Source: Dimargaris cristalligena
Taxonomy: Eukaryota; Kickxellomycota; Dimargaritomycetes; Dimargaritales; Dimargaritaceae
Length of the DNA stretch: 15,896 nt
Assembly: GCA_027576995.1 (NCBI GenBank)
Contig: JANBQC010000486.1
Span: forward strand, 1,624-17,519
Direction of reading: 5' to 3'
This document shows positions 1-7,660 of this stretch, in pieces. Position 1 is the first letter of the stretch. Every line of letters begins with the position of its first letter. The notes below the pieces were generated by a model. It was not told the DNA's origin. It searched no databases and saw nothing but the letters and a program-made list of their open reading frames with translations. The translations under genes and the position numbers were made by a program.

Positions 1-567
1 TACCCCCCCCCACTTGCTAGCGGGGTGGCTTATGTAATTACAACTCGCGCGAGCCAAGTCGGGCAGAGCTTGTAACTGGGTCCAAATAGTGGCAATAGTA
101 ATAATAATGAAAGCGCGCTAAACGAGATCAACTTAGATTATAAAACCGCGGAATGTATGGGCTCTCCGAATTAGATGGATTAATTTGTGGGCCGTTCGAA
201 TAGGCCCAAAAAGACCAAGGAGGCTAAGTGGCGCCCCAGTACGGTAGCCCCCCATTGGTATTGGTGACCCGATATAGAGGTGGTTGAAAAAGGCCTAACT
301 ATAGCTAACTGGACTTGACTGATTGAGTACCCTCGGTCATTGAAATCTCAATAATATTAATATTAGAGGATAAGCTAGTCTGACTGTATACCACCTACCT
401 TGATATTGGCTGTACCTAGAGCCCAGGCAATGCTGCCCCTTTTTCTTGGGATGTCATTTAAGGAGCCCTAGTTAACTACTATACCCCAAGTTCACATTGG
501 ATACATTCAATTTTTAAGACTGCCTATTACTACCGCGATACTACTTAGCAGAGTACCTAACTAGATG

Positions 568-1090
568 CCCTTAAAACACCTGGCGCCATCCTCCTTCGCT
601 GCCCCAAAAGCTAAGCAGGCGAACGGCCCGGGAGACCCCAAAGACGACGTCTCCGTGGGACTACCCCACCCCCTGACCCTCATCCCAATGACTAATTAGT
701 CACTAATCTGGAGATGGGGGTACTTCCACAAACCACTCTAAATACCCGTTATCCCCAGCCACTACCCCTGCCTACCGACCAGTACTGAACTCGGTAGTAT
801 ATGGGTGGAATTCAGCGCATCTGTAAAAGGCTATAATTAAAGAACAGACGGGAAGATATATTGGAGATTTGGTTTTAACAAGCAGTAATAGCTTCATCCT
901 ACGGATTTTTTGTTATACAGTCCGGTCGAACCTCTCCCATATGGTACCTACAACAGTATACCTTGACAAGGTTAGTGTCATACATCGTGTTTGGGTTTAC
1001 CTGCAAATGAGTGTATCTGTACCAATATGTGCCCCTTTTAATCATATTGATCGGGTAGGCCACGTAGTCTATGGGGCAATAAAAGTATAG
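568..1090 (+). pseudogene. Reverse transcriptase fragment of the Ty3-type element (broken)
   Basis: Frame 1 from ~568 to ~873 shows an APSSFAAPKAK stretch, matching the conserved early RT region where PS..FAAP precedes a lysine-rich segment. It then shows HYPCLP...EL and FSASVKGYN, matching the YPLP and FS..D...GY blocks, and ends at the residues FG (868-873). The reading then moves to frame 2 at LTSSNSFILRIF, which corresponds to the LT..P..F part of the FGLTNAP block. A VYLDKV segment follows at 956-973, in the position of the catalytic YxDD motif, and GHVVYGAIKV at ~1058-1087 matches the GHV.S..GI.. block. The second catalytic aspartate is replaced by lysine, in-frame stops are present (562, 703, 754, 838), and about 15 residues between GYN and FG are unmatched. 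This is a dead copy. Confidence 0.7.
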
Positions 1091-1118
1091 TTAAGAACTA
1101 GTCTTTACATCAATACGT

Positions 1119-1313
1119 TTGAGACTGGTTCTGGGATACTCAAAATATACCCCGATATTAAGTACTGCTAACCTACCCTTGAAAAGGAATCACTTAGAAC
1201 ACCCCCTTGCCTTACAGATTATAATCAAAATAGCACATCACTCCAGCCAAACCTGTATAATGACCAAATACTCTAGAATTAATGGAGGGGTAACTGACAA
1301 TGTGCGTTATTGA
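1119..1313 (+). pseudogene. Connection/RNase H region of the Ty3-type element (remnant)
   Basis: An open stretch in frame 0 begins LRLVLGYSKYTPILSTANL and continues with PLKR. This resembles the Ty3-type connection segment after RT, where LR.FLGL..YYR.FI...S..A.PL is usual. Downstream residues through the stop near 1314 could be the start of RNase H, but I cannot place its catalytic carboxylates with confidence. From ~1314 to ~1560 all frames are interrupted and no RNase H block is clear. The start is a TTG and reflects only the limits of the open stretch. The location between the RT and integrase fragments is the main support. Confidence 0.5.
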
Positions 1314-1561
1314 ACCAAATCAATGTGACGCTGTATATTTACTGTGAACAGGGTGTTTAAGTTCATAGAGGTTGACTAACCAGTGAATAGCAATGGTGGA
1401 ATAAGTCAGGACAAACTAACTGTGTAAGGCATGGTCCAGTAAGTACCCTATTATCACTAGGAAGGAAATAGATTCGAAACGTAGCTCCAACAATAGCCCC
1501 AGTAGCCCACCCCTTTCCGAGGCGGGTGGTACCAGCACCTATTAGGGCCGCCAAGACCGTT

Positions 1562-2060
1562 TGCTCTCAGGCGATGATCACTTTATTATATTGCACCCTG
1601 ACCGACCTAGCCCGACTGTATTGTAAATTGGCCACTTATTTTGATAATATAGCGTCATTTACAAATATATTCCAATTGTATCCGACCATTACGATTATGT
1701 GAATATGCTTAATGGTTGGTGGCAACTATACGGCTATTCAAACAGAAACCCACCATTATGCCCACGCCATCGTATTTATCACTCTAGCTCACATGAGCGG
1801 GTACCCGCTTGCATCACCCACTTCCAACCCTCTAATACCACGGCCATTAAGGCAAGGTCCACTAGGCCGACTACGTCGGGCCAGAAATCCTATTGTTTAC
1901 CCTTCGATAAACAGTATCGATAATGGAGGCGACTTCCGAAATGTTAGCGATATGGAACTGCAGCTGACCATGCATCTTCAGAAGGCGTGCGTTTCGGCCG
2001 CCGCGTCCCAACGCCCCCCCCGGTTTGCAAAAGTAGCGATGATTTGCCGCCATGTACTAC
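1562..2060 (+). pseudogene. Integrase core remnant of the Ty3-type element
   Basis: Frame 2 is open from an ATG at 1712 to 2203 (163 codons), but only about the first 110 residues look like an rve-type integrase core. HYAHAIVFITLAHMSGYPLA (1757-1816) matches the beta-strand around the first catalytic aspartate (..V.ID..S.YP.A), with threonine (codon 1781) where Asp is expected. DNGGDFRNV at 1919-1945 matches the second catalytic block almost perfectly, 46 codons further on. CVSAAASQ (1988-2011) fits the segment before the third acidic residue, but no glutamate is found ~35 residues after the second Asp. A TGA at 1700-1702 cuts the frame upstream. After ~2060 the translation becomes Pro/His/Ser-rich low complexity and is probably not protein-derived. 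The 163-codon ORF should not be called as a gene. Confidence 0.68.
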
Positions 2061-3408
2061 TACTACTGCCCCATATGCCTACAATAGCAGGTTGCCCCCC
2101 CCCCTTCCCTTCCCCGTCCCACCCTCGCTACCTGCATCACCCTGACCACGCCCACCCACATGACCCGGCACCTACTTTCACATCTACTTCTACCGCTTCG
2201 TAGGATCAATGGACAAAGTCAGCTCCGATATTGTTCAACTCACAACTCTGGGGTAACCCGAAAAACTTGTGACCTGCCTGCGTGGATTGTGGAATTAGGC
2301 GCAGCAAACAGAACTTTAAGACGGCCTGGTCGGACTTCAGGGACGTAAATGGATAAAAGCGGACATGCCGCCTCAAACGGTCGGTGGCTATTGATAAGCC
2401 TACCTGATAAAGCAATCTAAGGCTCTTAATTAACCCCCAGGCGGACATTGCGACTTCTACTCGCCAATCAATACAGAACATTAGCCATTCGGGCCTTGTT
2501 TAAAGTATTACAATTGTACATTAGTGCATTCTAACCCCCTATCTAATAAGTACATTTTAAAGAAACACCCCCCAATCAAATGACCGAACCGTTGTAATTA
2601 GCAACTAGTTTTCTTCCGGTATACATCCGCTGGCCTACCCAACCTTCCCACATTCAACTTGTGCTACTAGGTTGTAAACCAACGATTCGCCGATAGTCTC
2701 CGGCAATGAAAATGATATAATAAAATAAAATGGGATGAGGGTGGCGGGACGGATTGGGACCCTCAACCGCACTCCGACGCGTTGGATGAAGGGTATTGCG
2801 CTACAGGCCGGTGGTGGCCCTGAATGGTTAAAAGCCCCAAAGTGTATATAGACCTAACGCCTAACCCAAGCCGACGCACTCTCGTCGCCCCTTTCCAACC
2901 TTTGGCTCTATTTTTTGTGTTTAGTGAATGTGGACCCTGAGGGGAGGGACAACGGAGGAAAAAATGGGGAAGGTAGAGAAGCCTTAGATTTGGGATATAT
3001 TGTGTGTGCCCTTTGGACCATGGATGGGGGTGGGACGGGACTGAATCAGCTGAACTGAATGGCGTTCCATTTCGCTGCCAGGGGCTGGGCCACGGACAAA
3101 GGGATTCCCCTTTTTCTTAGGATTATTATTCTTCAGAACAACTTAATGAAAGGGAGATGGAGGTGGAAATGCAGAAAATCAATGATAAATCTACCAAATG
3201 GCCAGAGTCGGTTAGCCTGTGGGGAAAGCTGAGGAAGTATTTGACTGCAGGTGCAATTGTTCAATGAGTCGACCAGGATCCTGCCACTCCCATTCCCAAT
3301 ACTTTTTACCTTGATCCTTCCCAGTACTCATGCTTGAATTAGACCAGTCCTGACACATAGATACATATGCTTAAGGGGTATATTAAACTAGGTGAGGCTG
3401 TGGTTGCA

Positions 3409-3428
3409 ATACTATACATATATAGTAT
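3409..3428. repeat. Short perfect inverted repeat
   Basis: ATACTATA (3409-3416) and its exact reverse complement TATAGTAT (3421-3428) are separated by four bases. The element is AT-rich and could arise by chance. No neighbouring gene gives it a role. Confidence 0.5.
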
Positions 3429-3510
3429 CAGGTGAATATACTATGGAGTAGATACTGGCTTATTTCCCATAAAGAAACGCACTCGACATCGCACATGATC
3501 ACTTAGCCTG

Positions 3511-3524
3511 ATATATATATATAT
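3511..3524. repeat. (AT)n microsatellite
   Basis: Seven uninterrupted AT dinucleotides in an otherwise gene-free AT-rich region. Confidence 0.85.
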
Positions 3525-3929
3525 TTAGACCTTCGTTGGCACTGACCGCCACCAGCAGCCAACCTCTCATGTAGAACTTGACCCAAAGTTGACTTTATGT
3601 GTGGGTCTGGGATCGACATTAACCATATTGATTGGTGCACTGCTACAAGAGTATGCAATGATAGCTGTAGATGAGTGCGGAGTAAAAATGAGAGGTATGT
3701 ATGTGTTTATTTTAGAAATTAGGACAATGTTTACCAGACCGGCTTGATCTACAGATACAGTGCCCATGATCCAAGTTTGACATTATCGATTGAAACTTGG
3801 TTTCAGAGAGTATTTTCCAATCGGGATATTTCTTTGAATTAAGGATGGGGTTTTAGAATAGACAATGCCGTCGACTACAGAATCGGAAGATTATCAGCAT
3901 GCCGAATAGACTATGCTAATGCAAATAAA

Positions 3930-3972
3930 GGAACCGGCCTGATATCACTACAGTGATACACCGGCGGTTTCC
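3930..3972. repeat. Imperfect 43-bp palindrome
   Basis: The outer arms GGAACCG (3930-3936) and CGGTTTCC (3965-3972) pair with one bulged base. The inner arms TATCACT (3943-3949) and AGTGATA (3952-3958) pair perfectly around a 2-base centre. Six-base segments between the arms (3937-3942 and 3959-3964) are largely unpaired. The whole could extrude as a cruciform or fold as RNA. It lies inside a minus-strand open stretch (3916-4128) that I do not recognise as a gene. Confidence 0.55.
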
Positions 3973-4450
3973 AATAGAAGAGACTCCGAGGACCATGCGG
4001 ATTATTGGATATTTTACTAGTTCAGTTGGAGATTCGATTGTTGGCATTAACCTGCGGGCTAAACTAGAACTAAGGGACTGTTGGCGGTATTCCTTATTCC
4101 CGAGTTGACGCGTCCTACCTTCGCTCATTCCAGAATGACTATTGTTCTAGAGTCGTGAACTTGTTGAACCCACAGCGGGCTGGGGCTCGTTCTCCCCCAG
4201 TCTACTCTACTTCGACAAGCATGTAACCATGGGTGTAACATAAGAAGGCCATGGCCATGATAATTCGGAATGCACTTGCTTGAACTTGATAGGGCCCTCG
4301 GGGGATTGCGGTATGTAATGATAGTAATTATGGTTGTGCATTGCCAAATTACCGATATATTATAATTTTACATTCACCAGCCCCCTGTTACTTTACATGT
4401 TGTAAAGGGAGGGTTATGAAAAGTACATGCATAGTCCAGTATGTCTTCTT

Positions 4451-4500
4451 TGTCTGTGTCTGTCTGTCTGTCTGTGTGTGTGTAGGTGTGTGTGTGTGTA
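4451..4500 (+). repeat. CTGT/GT microsatellite
   Basis: A compound simple repeat of CTGT units running into GT dinucleotides, with one AGG interruption near 4484. It marks the left edge of the GC-rich island that follows. Confidence 0.9.
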
Positions 4501-4510
4501 ATGGGGCCAA

Positions 4511-4860
4511 GTGACATTTGTACTCGGGTGTCACCGACCATCCAACGCTTTTCAGCTCAGCTCGGTCCTGATTGGCTGCCCTGAGACGCGTAACTTTTCA
4601 ATGGAAAAAACCACCAGTTGGGAAGAAGGGGGGAAAGGAGATCGCCTGCCCTTTTTTACCCCCTTCTTTTCTTCCCTTATCCGCGTCCATTAGTAGGGGG
4701 AGCACGCAGACGCCTGCCAAAATGAAATAGCCGACGGCGACGGCGACGGCGACGACGAAGGAGAATGGTGACCCCTTTCAGCTTCATTTCGCTCCCTATA
4801 GGCCGCGCCTCCCACGCTTAGAGCCTTGCGCTTCGACCTGGCGGACTCTTGGATAACCGG
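4511..4860. promoter_or_regulatory. Promoter-like CpG/GC-rich island without an assigned gene
   Basis: This block contrasts with the AT-rich DNA on its left. It contains an inverted CCAAT box (ATTGG at 4571-4575 within the extended context GATTGGCTG), an ACGCGT hexamer (4586-4591), a purine-rich run followed by a pyrimidine-rich run (~4617-4675), and a CGACGG hexamer repeat. These are features of fungal housekeeping-type promoters. The first open stretch downstream on the plus strand is a retroelement fragment (4938), and nothing recognisable lies to the left on the minus strand. It could be a relict promoter, the promoter of a non-coding RNA, or part of a decayed element. Confidence 0.3.
4732..4758 (+). 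repeat. (CGACGG)3 hexamer repeat
   Basis: Three perfect CGACGG units (4732-4749) followed by CGACGACGA. This is a short GC-rich simple repeat inside the promoter-like island. Confidence 0.85.
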
Positions 4861-4937
4861 TTTGGTCGATCCATGGATTGGTGGTCCTTGTCTCGATAAA
4901 GGGACATTCTAATAATGAGTTGGGGCCCTAAACTTAA

Positions 4938-5290
4938 ATGCCCACAACCGGTATTGAAAGATGCCCCTTCGGCCTTCCACATAATAGTCTATACGGCACC
5001 GTAATATTACCCTTCTCCGAATACTCAAAATCGTTACAGCGGGGTACTGTGGTGTTACTTCATTACTCACGAGAGCATTGCTTCTCAATGGTACGAGGGG
5101 GAGGGAGTACTCTCCACGTCAGGAAAGACCCGGGGATGGGTTAGACTAAATACTACCACTTAGTTAATGTATGCACTTTTACGAAAGGTAATTCAACTTT
5201 AAAGAGTGTGTGATACACCCGCCAAGTTGCCAAATCATAAAAACGTACCAGCCCGTCGCTGGAATGGTCGAATTTCGAGGCAGTTTAGTG
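4938..5290 (+). pseudogene. Second reverse transcriptase fragment (broken retrotransposon)
   Basis: Frame 0 from an ATG at 4938 reads TTGIERCPFGLPHNSLY, which fits the G.YE...MPFGL.N.P block of Ty3-type RT with PFGL at 4965-4976. Next come FSEY and VVLLHYSREH (~5058-5087), where the catalytic YxDD strand, the following YS and a histidine are expected. The two aspartates themselves are missing. A stop at 5142-5144 ends the frame. A shifted frame then gives a cysteine/phenylalanine stretch (~5168-5190) and VIHPPSCQI at 5210-5236, comparable to the C.F....V.FLGHVIS..GI block. The fragment is not a duplicate of the RT at 568-1090 at the nucleotide level, so it probably derives from another family or a much older insertion. 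No RNase H or integrase was confidently found behind it. Confidence 0.45.
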
Positions 5291-6400
5291 GGAAGGGGCG
5301 ACCCAAAAATCACACTCCAACCCAGCGGACGTGTGCGTGGTCAGGGTCGTCAGCTGATGGCCAATGTCAATTTATATGCAGGGAATGGGGGGGTTTGAAG
5401 GGGAAGGGAACCCCAAGCGTAGATAGATATGTCACTGAATGGCCTCCACGTCGAGATGGGCGAGCATCGTGGACATTATCATTAGCGATGAGCCCCGCCT
5501 GGCGTTTGGTTCGAAGAAACATACACACACAGACCTTGTGTGCACATGACCTCGCTTCTCCAGCTCGGACGATAGCTGGATCCAATCAACTGCGGTTGAT
5601 GGAGGATGGAAAAATTAAAAGGAGTATAGAAGAGCCTAAAAATAGCGGTGATAGTTAGAGCAATCCTCAAATGCTGCAGTGGTCCAATCGTTGGGAAGAT
5701 ACTGTGCGTGCAGAGCTGCCGGGGATTTTACACAGCTACCGGGGGACCGGCATCACCGCCGCTGCTGGTGGACATAGCGGGTGGAACTGTCCATGGGAAC
5801 GAGCTACGGGATGAGCGGTGTGCCACGACGAACCACTTCGATGGGCGAAGGGATAACGACCATATACTCCCCAAGGAAGTGAACATGCCATATGCATCCG
5901 AGCTGGTTAGGTTAATCCCCCGGAGATATGTGTGTGTGTGGGGGGGGGAGATAAAGAACGAAGTTCGTTAAAAAAATAGATTATCGCATCGCCCGATAGC
6001 AAGTCCAAAGGACGGGGGGGAGGTGTATGCGGCATTCTGCATGGTCCTTACAGAGAACTAGACCGGCGTTACGGGGCCTGGTCGGATGGCCATCGGACAT
6101 TCCGACGCGCTTCTCCGACGCGTCGACGGACGAAGACCCCCAAATGGACAGAGTGTGGATATTTAGGGATGAGCGGTACGCCTCTGCAGAGACCGAAAAG
6201 CTAAGGCGCGCGTTTTCGATAAAAAAGAGAGAGAGAGGGTGAAGTGTGGCTTCCCACGGACCCGAGCGGAGGGAGAGAGAGAGAGAGAGAAAGAGGGGCT
6301 TTCTTTCCCATTCATTCTCCCATCCACTACAGTTGGCAAGATCACGTTTCTGGTTGAAACACCCCTCTCGGTCTCTCTCTATTCCCTGAAGATGGGCGCG
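5291..6400. other. No recognised gene; two unassigned open stretches
   Basis: Open stretches at 5206-5658 (150 codons) and 5648-5971 (107 codons), both plus strand, begin only at GTG and have no recognisable domain. The second contains a segment (5675-5745) faintly like the zinc-binding N-terminus of a retroelement integrase, but the His/Cys pattern cannot be placed. The antisense open stretch at 5981-6442 is made largely from the GA repeats and is not credible. A TG run (5929-5940) adjoins a G tract (to 5948). An ACGCGT site lies at 6118-6123 with a near match, ACGCGC, at 6104-6109. Confidence 0.4.
6226..6290 (+). repeat. Two GA-rich microsatellite tracts
   Basis: Runs of GA dinucleotides occupy 6226-6238 and 6272-6290. 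They lie 455-520 bp before the histone H1 start codon. Purine tracts of this kind are common in nucleosome-poor promoter regions, but no specific factor is implied. Confidence 0.8.
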
Positions 6401-6564
6401 CGCATACACCCAATTCTCAATCCAATCTACGCATACACCCAATACCTACTAGTACCCGTCTTGTACGCGTGTGTGTCTGTATATGCGGTGTTTGGTTTGT
6501 ATGCCCCTCTCCCCCCGTTGTTGAGTTGCCCGTCCAGCCGTGCGATCTGCCGCCCACTATATAT
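6401..6564 (+). promoter_or_regulatory. Histone H1 promoter with CCAAT direct repeat, MCB-like site and TATA element
   Basis: A perfect 14-bp direct repeat, CGCATACACCCAAT, occurs at 6401-6414 and 6430-6443, and each copy ends in a CCAAT box. A third CCAAT lies between them (6422-6426). An ACGCGT hexamer, the MluI cell-cycle box core bound by MBF-type complexes in yeasts, follows at 6465-6470. A TATATATT element sits at 6558-6565. Between this element and the H1 ATG lie ~180 bp of CT-rich sequence with no ATG, consistent with a short pyrimidine-rich leader. The factor assignments are from general knowledge (CCAAT by HAP/NF-Y, ACGCGT by MBF); none is demonstrated here. Confidence 0.55.
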
Positions 6565-6744
6565 TCTCCCGTCCGTCGGCCCCTCCCCCCGAACCGCTTT
6601 TAAATCCTTATTCCCTCTCCTCTCTAGTCCTATCTTTTCCTTTCTCCTCTTTCTCTTCCTTTTTCGCTTACTCTATTCATTCTCACTCTACCTCGTGTCT
6701 CTCTCCTCTCCCCCCTTCAACTCATCTCACACACATTATCTACA

Positions 6745-7605
6745 ATGGCTGCTGCTCAAACCACCAAGTCTGCCGCTGGCTCCAAGAAGGCCGCCACTAC
6801 TGCTGCCCCTCCCGCTCACCCCAAATACTCCGAAATGATCACTGTACGTATTTTCTTTAACCTTACCCCCTTTAAACTACATTATTTATCCCGAGCCACA
6901 CTGCAGCCTCATGGCAACCACTGCTATATTGTATCCGACTGCGGCCATTTCCACCTTTAACCTGTCGCAGCAATACACTAACCATTCCAAATACACACAC
7001 ACATCCCTATCATCCACCACCACTAATAGACTGCCATCGCCGCCCTGAAGGACCGTAAGGGTAGTAGTCGCCAGGCCATTAAGAAGTACGTGTTGGCCAA
7101 CTTCAAGGTCAGTGAGGATATGGCTTCTCGTCAGATTCCCATTGCCCTGAAGCGCGGTGCTGAAGCTGGTCTCTTTGCCTTCCCCAACGGCCCCAGCAGT
7201 GGTGTCAAGCTGGTTAAGAAGCCTGTGGAGAAGAAGCCCAAGACTGCCACCAAGAAAGCCGCTGTTAAGAAGACCAAGCCTGCTGCTACTGCTGCCAAGA
7301 AGACTACCAAGCCTGCCGCTAAAAAGACTGCCTCCACCGCTACCAAGAAGGCCGCTTCCACCGGTACCAAGCGCAAGGTTTCGGCTAGCCCTCCCGCTGC
7401 CGCTGCCAAGAAGGCTGTCGCTAAGAAGACCACTACCAAGCGGGCCTCATCACCGTCGGCCACTGCCGCCAAGGCTAAGAAGCCCGCCACTGCTGCTTCT
7501 AAGGCCAAGGCCAAGCCTGCTGCTTCTGCTATCAAGAAGACTACCAAGACCGCCGCTGCTAAGCCAAAAGCTACCGGCAGAACCAAGCGGGCCACCAAGG
7601 CTTAA
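6745..7605 (+). CDS. H1: Linker histone H1 (two exons)
   Basis: Exons at 6745-6843 and 7030-7605 join in phase 0 to give a 224-residue protein. Residues 1-24 are an Ala/Thr/Lys-rich N-tail. Residues ~25-97 form the winged-helix globular domain: HPKYSEMI opens helix 1, then ALKDRKGSSRQAIKKYV is the classic helix 2 region, followed by the basic ALKRG element and GPSSGVKLVKK. Residues 98-224 are an extremely Lys/Ala/Pro/Thr-rich tail that wraps linker DNA. Linker histones bind nucleosomes at the dyad and compact chromatin in the nucleus. One globular domain is present, unlike S. cerevisiae Hho1, which has two. Codon choice is strongly biased (AAG, GCC/GCT, ACC), as expected for an abundant protein. 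The ATG at 6745 is the first one after the TATA-like element. No metazoan-type histone 3' stem-loop was seen, so the mRNA is probably polyadenylated. Confidence 0.95.
6844..7029 (+). other. Intron of the histone H1 gene
   Basis: This 186-nt intron has donor GTACGT, a candidate branch site CTAAC at 6978-6982 and acceptor ATAG ending at 7029, with no other AG between branch site and acceptor. Removing it joins threonine 33 to threonine 34 inside helix 1 of the globular domain and restores the H1 fold across the junction. Without splicing the frame would stop at 6958-6960. Confidence 0.9.
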
Positions 7606-7660
7606 ATTATTGAGAAGTATAGATTTTTCTTTTTAATATTATTTTATTCCATCTATTATT
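7606..7660 (+). terminator. Likely 3' UTR and polyadenylation region of H1
   Basis: AT-rich sequence directly after the TAA stop, with a T-rich run and TAATATTATTTTATT near 7635-7650. This is compatible with fungal polyadenylation signals, which are degenerate. The exact cleavage site cannot be read. Confidence 0.4.

Larger units (their letters stand above)
388..2060 (+). mobile_element. Decayed Ty3/gypsy-type retrotransposon pol region
   Basis: Conceptual translation of the plus strand gives short fragments resembling LTR-retrotransposon Pol. They occur in the order of Metaviridae (Ty3/gypsy): the end of a retropepsin-like segment (a PLFLGMSF stretch near 433-456 in frame 1), reverse transcriptase (~568-1090), a connection segment (~1119-1190) and an integrase core (~1712-2030). 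The reading frame changes several times and is broken by stops, for example TAG at 469 and 562, so no functional Pol can be made. No long terminal repeats, primer-binding site or gag were recognised; the left end may lie outside the window. The RT-before-IN order argues against Ty1/copia. The identification rests on motif spacing read by eye, without a profile search. Several independent motifs in the right order make the call fairly secure, but the boundaries are soft. Confidence 0.72.
2061..4440. other. Gene-free AT-rich stretch
   Basis: No convincing coding region was found on either strand. A run of ten C residues lies at 2095-2104. Minus-strand open stretches at 2206-2481, 3567-3767 and 3916-4128 are short and resemble no family I know. 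The left part may include the rest of the retroelement beyond integrase (its 3' non-coding DNA or an LTR), but no terminal repeat was recognised. The stretch includes two palindromes and a TA repeat, listed separately. Confidence 0.5.

Noticed and set aside
3567..4128. Two minus-strand open stretches (66 and 70 codons) considered as possible copia-type or gene relics
   Set aside because: Similarity was limited to a few residues and did not form an ordered set of motifs.
5206..5658. 150-codon plus-strand open stretch
   Set aside because: No ATG start, no domain signal, and it overlaps the shifted-frame end of the second RT fragment. Likely a chance open frame.
5648..5971. 107-codon open stretch with a faint likeness to the zinc-binding part of a retroelement integrase
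   Set aside because: The start is GTG only, the conserved His and Cys pairs cannot be placed, and no integrase core follows. The resemblance is too weak to call.
5981..6442. 153-codon minus-strand open stretch
   Set aside because: Its central part is a Ser/Leu translation of the GA microsatellites, and the rest has no recognisable motif.
6239..6838. 199-codon plus-strand open stretch overlapping the H1 promoter and exon 1
   Set aside because: It reads through GA repeats and CT-rich leader into H1 in a different frame. The translation is Ser/Leu/Pro/Phe low complexity, and the H1 ATG and splice site explain the region.
7131..7598. 155-codon minus-strand open frame opposite H1, and a 159-codon plus-strand frame at 7157-7636
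   Set aside because: Both are shadows of the biased AAG/GCC/ACC codon use of the H1 tail. Their translations are low-complexity Leu/Ala/Val or Arg/Leu/Pro.
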